A stretch of 64,000 bases of DNA. It comes from Flavisolibacter tropicus. Its GTDB lineage: Bacteria > Bacteroidota > Bacteroidia > Chitinophagales > Chitinophagaceae. Where the stretch lies: contig NZ_CP011390.1 in assembly GCF_001644645.1 (NCBI RefSeq), positions 3,282,001-3,346,000 on the forward strand, read 5' to 3'. Below are positions 18,101-24,132 of this stretch, one piece after another. The position numbers were made by a program, and so were the translations under genes. The notes under the pieces are model-generated. The model was not told the DNA's origin. It ran no database searches and saw only the letters and a program-made list of their open reading frames with translations. Every line of letters starts with the position of its first letter. Position 1 is the first letter of the stretch.

Positions 18101-18914
18101 TTGCCGGTTGCCGGGTTTGCAACACGCTGTTATAAAAATTGAGCCAAAAAGCTTCAACATCTCCAATGGCCTCGCTTACCTTTCTGCCTTTTGGGTTAAA
18201 ACCACTTTGCCGCTCAAAAGTCGGGTTTACATCTAGATAAATCCAATCAATGGGTTTGCCTTCACGGTCGTATAACATTTGAATGATACAAAAACCTTCA
18301 TCAATAGAATTAAAAATAGCATAATAACGATCGGTTGCTTTTTGTGCTGCTTCATCTTTCAGTTGAAATATTGCCTGCTCGGCTTTTTTGCGTGTGGTTA
18401 TGTCTTCTGTACTGGTTACAATACCATCACCTAACTTCACAGCAACAATACGACGCCAATTATCCAAGCCATCATTGGCATAGTGCACTTCAAAATCCTG
18501 CGGCACATTCTCTTCAATCACTTTTACATACCGGGCAAACATGCCGGATTCTTTTAGACCGGGATATTCGTCCAAACAGCGTTTACCCACCAGGTCTCTG
18601 CCATCATTATATTGCTTTAATGCTTTATTATGAAGCACCCATTCAAAATCAATGATCACATTGTTTTCATCACGAATGGCCTTGTAAACTGAAATGCCCG
18701 TTAACGAGGCATCGACTATAGATTGCAGTAATGCAGCACTATCCGTCAGTTGACGAGTGCTGTGCTTTTTGCTTAGCTTCAATGGCGGGTTACTTTCCTC
18801 CTCTTCAATTCTCCAGCCCTGGCTAATGGCCCACTGCGAAAGCTTTTCTAATACATTTGTTTTATCATCTCCATTCTTTGAAAAAAGAGTGGTATGGAGA
18901 GTTACTTCTGGCAT
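15126..18914 (-). CDS. Multi-domain PAS/GAF sensor protein without a kinase domain
   Basis: 1262 aa from the ATG at 18914 (the frame continues three codons to a TTG). Domains in order, positions approximate: PAS (60-175, ending ITTRKKAEQA), PAS (195-315, ITERKQTEE), GAF (325-480), GAF (500-655), GAF (685-845), coiled coil (850-885), PAS (890-1000, ITDRKLSE), PAS (1005-1125, ITQLKNAE), PAS (1130-1250, ITLEKLMEE). The frame stops 13 residues after the last PAC motif, where a HisKA/HATPase pair would normally begin. No membrane segment is visible, so it is a cytoplasmic sensory array. It may act through another kinase or be a truncated kinase. The gene 44 bp upstream (18958-19377) is probably in the same transcript. 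Confidence 0.9.
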   Translation of the reverse strand: MPEVTLHTTLFSKNGDDKTNVLEKLSQWAISQGWRIEEEESNPPLKLSKKHSTRQLTDSAALLQSIVDASLTGISVYKAIRDENNVIIDFEWVLHNKALKQYNDGRDLVGKRCLDEYPGLKESGMFARYVKVIEENVPQDFEVHYANDGLDNWRRIVAVKLGDGIVTSTEDITTRKKAEQAIFQLKDEAAQKATDRYYAIFNSIDEGFCIIQMLYDREGKPIDWIYLDVNPTFERQSGFNPKGRKVSEAIGDVEAFWLNFYNSVLQTRQPARTENYVGAINRWYKIYASPLEGAEHLLAVVFDDITERKQTEERQLFLLKLNDALRSLPDPLKIQAVAADLLGEHLKANQSHYGETIGEFIYISHSHGDGLPPMTGKFRHLDFGERLVEGFRKGKVQVCYDTATDPTISQDERGVLASAHIGAYVAMPLVKGGEWVATLAVHNIEPRLWKESEIELVQEVAERSWAAVERARAEEALRINEERMRRQKEAFLATVNGATLDHSLNVLTSMVINETKGEARTAFYIANAEGTALYNIRGAGNMPDAYADEIDGFLIGEDSLACGLAVPTGLPVLTSDIFEEPRWKPWTSVAEKYGYRGCWSFPIKTKENKAVGTFAMYFQWPREATPKDIELADIVTQTAAVIISRHSETQERIRAEEALQQSQTQLAEEMADTRQLQHTSSQLIDEDNIDALYDQILDAAIAIMDSDMGSIQLLSSEKNELLLLTYKGFSPESAKTWKWITLESTTSCGMAFAKGARVVVSDVHSCKSMFDAENFEAFRLSGIKAVQSTPLVSRTGKILGMLSTHWRSAHEPAERELSLLDVLARQMADLIERKQAQDELKEFNASLEQQIAERTHELKESKAFIEEVTSTVPDLITIYDVVTDKILYANHDAFWGAEDEGASLNLRHVERVEKLIHFDDQEKVKAFLEERKELLDGEIKEVDLRTASGERWIRLKSKVFSRNSAGEAALIISLITDITDRKLSEIKINEQSNFIERVVSNVPETVFIFDLREQRNVFANPEVEILLGYTPAEMQAFGIGVIQRLVYPDDWNIQAGLLAALSTLEDGEIQDSEYRVVHKNGSIRWVQVRRGVFRRNKEGGVEQIIAILHDITQLKNAEQELKEEHYFLEQVTNKTPHLIYVFDLEEQRFTYINKRVNELIGQTEEYVYAMGPHLFQAIIHPEDLPKRTTYMNEMTTLAEGEVRELEFRIWVGKGFRCFRTKDSIFKKENGVVKQVIGIGEDITLEKLMEEQAKKGKGHIGLN

Positions 18915-18957
18915 AAAATACAAAAGGCAAGGTGATAAGAAAAGAAATAATGTGCAG

Positions 18958-19377
18958 CTATTCTTGGATCAGTTCAATGAGACTCTTCGACCAGATTGTG
19001 ATGGACACATCTTGCTCTGCTGAAACTACAGGCTCATACATTCGGTTACGCCATTCCGGTAGCTGTGCAAAAAATAGCTTCTCGCCTTTTGCCATATCAG
19101 CCAGTACCAGGTCATCAGGCTCAAGGGTAATTACTTCATAAGCTTGTTTGCCTTGTATGAAAAGGTAGTTTTTTTTCTTTACTTCTTTGATCTCCCAGGC
19201 AGAGGTCTGCACCAACGCTTCCCGTGGTACAGGTGCCGGAGCTTGTTTTATAGTCATACAATGATCTTCGTCTACAGTTACCTCAAGATAACTGGTAGGC
19301 GTATGTTTTTTTACACAGCCAGAAGCATAAAACGCCTTATAGCTGCGCCATGTTCCTATAAAATGGTGACTTCTCAT
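18958..19377 (-). CDS. Hypothetical lipocalin-like protein
   Basis: The frame begins with a TTG at 19395; the ATG at 19377 gives 139 aa, starting MRSHHFIGTWRSYKAF. The FIGTW phrase near the N-terminus, followed by beta-rich sequence (YLEVTVDEDHCMTI, EVITLEPDDLVLAD), resembles a small lipocalin or fatty-acid-binding-like barrel. No signal peptide, hence cytoplasmic. It ends 43 bp before the PAS/GAF gene on the same strand. Not assigned to a known family. Confidence 0.6.
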   Translation of the reverse strand: MRSHHFIGTWRSYKAFYASGCVKKHTPTSYLEVTVDEDHCMTIKQAPAPVPREALVQTSAWEIKEVKKKNYLFIQGKQAYEVITLEPDDLVLADMAKGEKLFFAQLPEWRNRMYEPVVSAEQDVSITIWSKSLIELIQE

Positions 19378-19459
19378 GCAAGCCAGGTTATTCAAACTTT
19401 ATTAAAAAATAAGCTAATTCTACCGTTAGGCCAACTATTTTTTATCGCTGAGGATAACT

Positions 19460-19925
19460 AAGATTTTGGGATGGCAATGATTAAGAGGAAAGGAGAAAGG
19501 AAGGAAGAATGAACACGGAACAAGGAAGGATGAATAGTGAAGGGAGGAAATGTTCAATGCTCAACTTTCAATACTCAATGTTCAATGAAGAGAGGAGGAG
19601 TATAGGCTTATCTAAGGATGAGTAGTGAATGTGGAAGGCAGGTAGAGGGCTTTTTCTGTGCAGTTGGTACGGACTTACCTACAGAAGAGGTACAGAAGAG
19701 GTACAGACTAGGTACAGGAGAGGTACAGACAAGGCACACCCCCAGCCCCTAAAGGGGAGCATCCACGCATAGGAGGCCTTCTTTTAAATGTCAAAGGACA
19801 AATTCCAAATTCCAGTTATATGAGTCTCACTTATAGAGGAGTTGCAGAGGATATCCTCCTCTCCTCTTTTTTAACCTGTTAACCCTTTCCTCTTAATCCT
19901 TCCCATCCTACCCATTCTAGTTCTA
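19460..19925. repeat. Composite repeat block downstream of the K+ channel
   Basis: No gene in this gap. It holds GGAACAA/GGAAGGA units (19515-19540), CAATGCT/CAACTTT/CAATACT units (19555-19585), the 11-bp array at 19681-19735, a CCCCTAAAGGGG palindrome (19746-19759), CAAATTC units (19798-19813) and a C/T-rich module that directly abuts the channel stop codon at 19929. Confidence 0.8.
19681..19735. repeat. 11-bp tandem repeat, five units
   Basis: Units ACAGAAGAGGT, ACAGAAGAGGT, ACAGACTAGGT, ACAGGAGAGGT and ACAGACAAGGC. ACAG is fixed and the middle varies. The period is about one helical turn and differs from the heptamers around it. Confidence 0.9.
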
Positions 19926-19928
19926 CCC

Positions 19929-20738
19929 TCATTGCTCTACCAGTTCTTCTCCACAATGCGGGCAGCGGGCGGGCAACTGTTTCTTTGTCTTCCGTGATTC
20001 TTCCAGAAACCCGGAAGTAATAATACCGGCAGGTAGTGCAAAGAGGGCTACACCTATCAACAGGATGATACCTGTAAGAATTCTTCCCGGAATGGTTATC
20101 GGTATCAGGTCGCCATAGCCAACGGTGGTTAGCGTAATGATACTCCACCAGAATGTATGTGGTATGCTGGTAAACTTGTTCGGTTGGGCCGGATGCTCAA
20201 AGTAGAACATCAGGCAGGAGGAAATGATCAGCAAAAACAGGGTGAGCGCCAGGCTCAGTAACAGTTCATTCTTACGGGAACGGAAAACGGTAATGATCAA
20301 CCGCGATGCTTTCATATAAGAGGTCAGGTGAAAGACACGTAAAAGCCGCAGCAGCCGTAGTATTTGTAAGGCCCGTAGATCCAGTCCAATAAATAGGTGA
20401 ATATAAAAGGGCAGAATTGCCAATAAGTTGATCAATGCTTCATTGGTCCCCATGAACCGCAAGCGGCCATAGAAGCTGTGCTTATAACGAGGATCGGCAG
20501 TAGCGCTCCAAATCCGCAGTCCATATTCTACCGTAAAGATGACTACCGACACCATATCAAAATAGTGAAAGAATAAGTGATGGCTCACATAGATAGAGGG
20601 CACCGTTTCCAGCATTACAGCTAATACATTCGAGAGAATAAGTACAATAATAAAAAGGTTCAATAAGCGGTCAGCCAGGGTATTACCCAGCGCCGGATGC
20701 AGCAATACATAAACTTTTCTTTTAGTGGACTGATACAA
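19929..20738 (-). CDS. Voltage-gated-like potassium channel with C-terminal zinc ribbon
   Basis: Six-helix Kv-type ion channel in the inner membrane. The frame runs to an ATG at 20939, but its first 67 residues are a translation of repeat sequence; the TTG at 20738 gives 269 aa starting just before the conserved VLLHPALGNTLADR segment, so I prefer it. Visible: S1 (LLNLFIIVLILSNVLAVMLETV), S2-S3, S4 with regularly spaced Arg (RALQILRLLRLLRVF), S5, pore helix and filter TTVGYGD (about residues 204-210) and S6. The tail ends with CPHC (259-262), half of a zinc ribbon that would be completed in an oligomer. No operon. Confidence 0.88.
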   Translation of the reverse strand: MYQSTKRKVYVLLHPALGNTLADRLLNLFIIVLILSNVLAVMLETVPSIYVSHHLFFHYFDMVSVVIFTVEYGLRIWSATADPRYKHSFYGRLRFMGTNEALINLLAILPFYIHLFIGLDLRALQILRLLRLLRVFHLTSYMKASRLIITVFRSRKNELLLSLALTLFLLIISSCLMFYFEHPAQPNKFTSIPHTFWWSIITLTTVGYGDLIPITIPGRILTGIILLIGVALFALPAGIITSGFLEESRKTKKQLPARCPHCGEELVEQ

Positions 20739-20779
20739 GTTGGTAAGAAGGAAATAGGAGTATAAGTTACAGCGAATTA

Positions 20780-21140
20780 TGGTATTTGAAAAGGGCAATT
20801 GGCTATACGCTACACGCAGAGAAAAGGAGGAGAAGAGTATTGAACAAGGAACAAGGAAGGATGAAGGAAGAAGTAGGAAAAATTCGAAAGGGGAAATTCG
20901 AAATGCGAAAGGAAGAAAGAAGGAATGTTCAATGCTCAATTTTCAATTATCAATGTTCAAGGTACAAGGTACAAGGAAGGATGAAGGAAGAAGTGGAGAA
21001 AAGGAACAAGGGGCAAGAAACAAGGAACAAGGGACAAGGAACAAGGAACAAGGCACAAGGGGCAAGAAACAAGGAACAAGAAAGGAAATGTTCAATGCTC
21101 AATTTTCAATGATCAAGGTACAAGGAAGAAGAATTGAAAA
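20780..21140. repeat. Long composite repeat block with 11 in-phase GGAACAA heptamers
   Basis: 20841-20931 is a 91-bp module that recurs at 61052-61142 with three mismatches. 20930-20975 holds CAATGCT, CAATTTT, CAATTAT, CAATGTT and GTACAAG units. 21003-21079 is an uninterrupted array of 11 heptamers in which the last three bases, CAA, never change while the first four vary (GGAA, GGGG, GAAA, GGGA, GGCA). The block lies between divergent genes. Confidence 0.88.
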
Positions 21141-21143
21141 TAG

Positions 21144-21172
21144 AAAAGCACTCCCTTAGTGGAGGACTTTTT
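21144..21172 (+). terminator. Terminator-like hairpin embedded in a repeat block
   Basis: Stem 21144-21154 with 21161-21171 (one 2-nt internal mismatch), loop CTTAGT, followed by T residues. No plus-strand gene precedes it within 5 kb, so it appears to be carried by the repeat rather than to serve a gene. Confidence 0.65.
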
Positions 21173-21467
21173 CTTCAATCCATTCCTTCTTAAAACCCTC
21201 TGTATCTCTCCGTGTTCCCCCTGTCTCTGTGGTTCCCCTTCTGTGCCGATCGGCGCCATCTGCGGGACACCTGCGCCTGAGCCCTCCCCTTTAGGGGCCG
21301 GGGTACATGATGGCCAATGACTAATGACCATTGACTGGCTCCGCCTCTGCCGGGCTTCCCCCCTTCTGGCATAGCTTTTTAATAATACACCGCTTGATAG
21401 ATGCATAGAGTAGGTTGGCTATTACCCAACCAGCTTACACGTATGCCTTAACCTTTAAATAAACAAT
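21173..21467. other. Repeat-derived leader of the Thr-rich lipoprotein gene
   Basis: Holds a TCTGTGNNTCTCCGTG-like C/T-rich stretch (21195-21245), a CCCCTTTAGGGGCC near-palindrome (21287-21300) related to the one at 19746-19759, and an ordinary leader from about 21400. No promoter consensus is convincing. Confidence 0.5.
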
Positions 21468-21974
21468 ATGAAACAGATCATTGCCATGACGCTGGCAGCA
21501 GCATCGCTGACTGCCTGTAACAGCAACACCAGCACAAAAGAAAATACGGCTGACACTACCAGTACGACTACTACAACTACTGTTGCGCCTATCGACACCA
21601 TGACCACTACCACAACCACCTCTAGCAATACGGCCTATATGCCTATGGAAGGTGATGTTACTTATAAGGAAAAAAAGGTGATGGTAATGCGTAATGGACA
21701 GTGGGTAGAAGCTAAGGAAGATGTAAAGCTGGACAATGGTGTAGTTGTTTACCGCTCAGGTAAAGTGAAAAAAGACAACAATGAAGTAGACCTGGATGAC
21801 GGTGTAGTAGTAACCAAGACCGGTAACTTTTTTGACAAAGCCGGCAACGCTATTGACAACGCTTGGGATGCTACCAAACATGGCGTAAAAAAAGCGGGTA
21901 AAGCTGTTGGCCATGCAGCAGAGAAAGCTGGTGAAAAAGTAAAAGATGCTGTTGATAAGGACCATAATAAATAA
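21468..21974 (+). CDS. Thr-rich lipoprotein with duplicated DUF6799-like motif and amphipathic tail
   Basis: 168 aa. Lipobox LTAC (Cys 17). Residues 23-57 are a Thr-rich linker. Then come two related units, MVMRNGQWVEAKEDVKLDNGVVVYRSG and VKKDNNEVDLDDGVVVTKTG, in the style of DUF6799 repeats found in Bacteroidota envelope proteins. The last 50 residues form a Lys/Ala-rich amphipathic helix (AWDATKHGVKKAGKAVGHAAEKAGEK), similar to LEA-like or apolipoprotein-like segments, pointing to a stress or envelope role by inference only. A strong terminator follows at 22003-22034. Confidence 0.75.
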   Translation: MKQIIAMTLAAASLTACNSNTSTKENTADTTSTTTTTTVAPIDTMTTTTTTSSNTAYMPMEGDVTYKEKKVMVMRNGQWVEAKEDVKLDNGVVVYRSGKVKKDNNEVDLDDGVVVTKTGNFFDKAGNAIDNAWDATKHGVKKAGKAVGHAAEKAGEKVKDAVDKDHNK

Positions 21975-22002
21975 GTACGAGTCCTAATGCTTGTTTTTTT
22001 CT

Positions 22003-22034
22003 AATCCCTGTTTATTTAAACGGGGATTTTTTAT
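22003..22034 (+). terminator. Terminator of the Thr-rich lipoprotein gene
   Basis: An 11-bp stem (22003-22013 with 22018-22028, one G-T pair), a 4-nt loop and a T-run, 29 bp after the stop codon. Confidence 0.9.
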
Positions 22035-22569
22035 TGTGCCTCCTAAAAGAAGTTATAGAAAGGCTATAAAAAATTAAGGCTAAGGTAGAAACCTCAGCCC
22101 GCTTTAAAATCCAATATCCTATGAAAAACCATATATACCTCTACAATAGGCGTGCCGATCCGTTTTAAACGGAAACTTCGGTTATACAATGTAGAAAGCC
22201 ATCCTTTTTGGGAATTATTGCTGACTATCTTCCCCACTTTATTTCTCAGCTTTGCTTTTTAAGCTCTTCAGTAATCAGCTTTGATCAGCTATTATGGTTT
22301 CTTTTCTGTACAAAAAAGCTAAGTTATTCAACTATTTTCTCTTACTGCAGAGCTGCTTTGCTTAACCTTGGTCAATAACTGGCGGCCAGCATAAGTAGTT
22401 ATTCTTACAGCCTCAAAACATCCCTTGCCTCCCCTATAGTACCGGCGTAGCTTTGACATGTCCGTTTTTATCCAATATCCTAGTAAAGCAATCCCTTCCC
22501 TAACGAAAACAGTATTAAAGAGAACCGATTAACAGATCACTCTTATCCGAGAAATAAACCTATTTAAAC
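22035..22569. other. Gene-poor gap, possible unrecognised RNA
   Basis: About 535 bp between two terminators with no supported ORF. The phrase TCCAATATCCTA occurs at 22111-22122 and again near 22470, flanking a C/T-rich stretch. Because the region ends in a strong plus-strand terminator without a preceding gene, a small RNA is possible, but I cannot name a family. Confidence 0.3.
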
Positions 22570-22597
22570 AAACCTCTTCCTTTTGAAGAGGTTTTTT
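22570..22597 (+). terminator. Strong terminator with no gene immediately upstream
   Basis: A perfect 10-bp stem (22570-22579 with 22585-22594), loop CTTTT, and six T. The nearest upstream plus-strand gene already has its own terminator at 22003-22034, so the transcript ending here is unidentified. Confidence 0.85.
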
Positions 22598-22711
22598 GTT
22601 TTTAGTCCTATCCTCATATCAAAATAGATCATATCCGGAAATTCCTAAACCATAACTGCCTCTTAAAGAGCGGTCCCATAGTTGTGATACCATTCACCTT
22701 ACCGAGGCGCC

Positions 22712-22936
22712 ATGTTTAAAGTAACAAAAAGCCATATGGGACTTGAAGTGGCAATAGTGGAAGAGAGGGTAGTGCTTACTCCTCATGCTTTATACCCACG
22801 AATGGCCAAAGCAGCCTTAGCTATAGCTCAAAGTGAACAACTGCTGGCCAACAATTACTTACAGCAACATTTAGAAGAAGACCATTTTGAGCTGTTGAAA
22901 ACCTATTTCCAGGATCGCGGCTGGCGGCTTACTTAA
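22712..22936 (+). CDS. Small hypothetical protein
   Basis: 74 aa, starting MFKVTKSHMGLEVAIVEER and ending FQDRGWRLT. Charged, with no signal or membrane segment, and one predicted helix-rich middle (MAKAALAIAQSEQLLANNYLQQHLEED). Codon use matches the neighbours. A terminator follows 68 bp downstream. Family not recognised. Confidence 0.55.
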   Translation: MFKVTKSHMGLEVAIVEERVVLTPHALYPRMAKAALAIAQSEQLLANNYLQQHLEEDHFELLKTYFQDRGWRLT

Positions 22937-23004
22937 TAAAGCGTTTTCTTAGTCTTTACAGCCACTTCATCAATTTATTAATGCCGGTTATTGAAGAGCA
23001 TGAG

Positions 23005-23030
23005 AAAGGGCGGTCTCTGGCCGCCCTTTA
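23005..23030 (+). terminator. Hairpin after the 74-aa gene
   Basis: A perfect 9-bp GC-rich stem (23005-23013 with 23021-23029), a 7-nt loop and only a broken T tract afterwards. Confidence 0.7.
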
Positions 23031-23325
23031 CTATTTCTCTTTTCCTTGTTCTATGTTAACCCACAAATCACTCTACACTATAGGGTACTTACTCCGGGTT
23101 TCGGTGTTAGTTATTCACACGTCTATATAAATCCAAGCTTTATGCCAGAAACATAAATAGCAGAGCCGCATAAACACACCTATTTACCGCGTACTACTAC
23201 CTAACAAGGCATCTTTACAGGCTTATTTTTTGTTCAATAAAATAGCACAGGACTTATTTATTCTTATCGGGCAACGTGACCATTACTTCTACGTATGCTC
23301 TTTATAAAGAATTGAAAACATCACC
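23031..23325. other. Leader of the START-domain gene
   Basis: AT-rich, with no ORF. TTTTTTG (23226-23232) with TTATTTATTC about 21 bp further on is a loose -33/-7 match for the next gene. Nothing else is seen. Confidence 0.3.
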
Positions 23326-23949
23326 ATGAAAAAGGGTTTAGTACTACTGCTCGTTTTATCACTTAGTCTACACCATTTACCTATTCAGGCACAGGCACCT
23401 TCTACTGTTACCTGGAAGCTAGCTAAACAAGCTAATGGCATACAGGTATACACAGCCGATGTTGATGGCTCTAATCGCAAGTACATTAAAGTAAAGGCAG
23501 ATCTTGAAGGTTCGTTAAACAAGGTAAAGGCTGTCTTTCAAAATATTGCACAACAGAAAGCCTGGGTATACAGCACCAAACAAGCCTACCTGATCCAGCA
23601 AGTTGATGATCATACCCTTCTATACTACAATGAGACCTCACTACCTTGGCCGGCAAGCAATAGGGATGTTGCCATCAACATGAAACTAACGGAAGATAAT
23701 GCGCAACACAAACTGGTAATAACACAAGAAGGCAAGCCCAGTGCAGCCCCAACACATAAAGGAGTAGTGCGTATTCCGCATTTGAGTGCCAACTGGCAGT
23801 TCCATGAAGTGGCAAACAATCAGTTAACGGCGGAATATTACCTGGACCTTGATCCCGGAGGCTCCCTACCTACGTGGGTAATCAACATGTTTATTGCGAA
23901 AGGCCCCTATGAAACATTTATGCAACTCAGGCAAATGCTCAAGCAGTAA
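23326..23949 (+). CDS. Secreted START-domain protein
   Basis: 207 aa. Signal peptide (LVLLLVLSLSLHHLPIQAQA, cleavage near residue 24). The remainder is a START-like lipid-binding domain: WKLAKQANGIQVYTADVDGSNRKYIKVKA at the start, PWPASNRDVAINMKL in the middle and YYLDLDPGGSLPTWVINMFIAKGPYETF at the end, all hallmark START phrases. Related periplasmic proteins are thought to bind lipids or sterol-like molecules; the ligand here is unknown. Converges with the metalloprotease gene across a strong hairpin. Confidence 0.9.
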   Translation: MKKGLVLLLVLSLSLHHLPIQAQAPSTVTWKLAKQANGIQVYTADVDGSNRKYIKVKADLEGSLNKVKAVFQNIAQQKAWVYSTKQAYLIQQVDDHTLLYYNETSLPWPASNRDVAINMKLTEDNAQHKLVITQEGKPSAAPTHKGVVRIPHLSANWQFHEVANNQLTAEYYLDLDPGGSLPTWVINMFIAKGPYETFMQLRQMLKQ

Positions 23950-24083
23950 TAAGCAAATTTGCAGGTTCACCACATAGTGCATTTAACAAGATGCAGTTCT
24001 TTATCAAAAAAGAGCCTAATCACCTCACCTTATCGTATTGTTATTGTTTGAAAAAAGCAGTTGGCTGGCTTTTAATGAATAAG

Positions 24084-24121
24084 AATAGTGGTCTGACTGA
24101 TAACCCAGTCAGACCACTATT
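24084..24121. terminator. Long hairpin between convergent genes
   Basis: A perfect 16-bp stem (24084-24099 with 24106-24121) and a 6-nt loop, ending 12 bp from the stop of the metalloprotease gene. No T-run, but its symmetry and position fit a bidirectional terminator. Confidence 0.8.
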
Positions 24122-24132
24122 ACCAGCAGCAT

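Noticed and set aside
20739..20939. First 67 codons of the channel frame as real N-terminus
   Set aside because: They come from repeat sequence and have no counterpart in the Kv-like family, whose proteins begin near the LLHPALGN segment.
21003..21079. Heptamer arrays as CRISPR
   Set aside because: Units are 7 bp with no spacers and no cas genes; the geometry does not fit.
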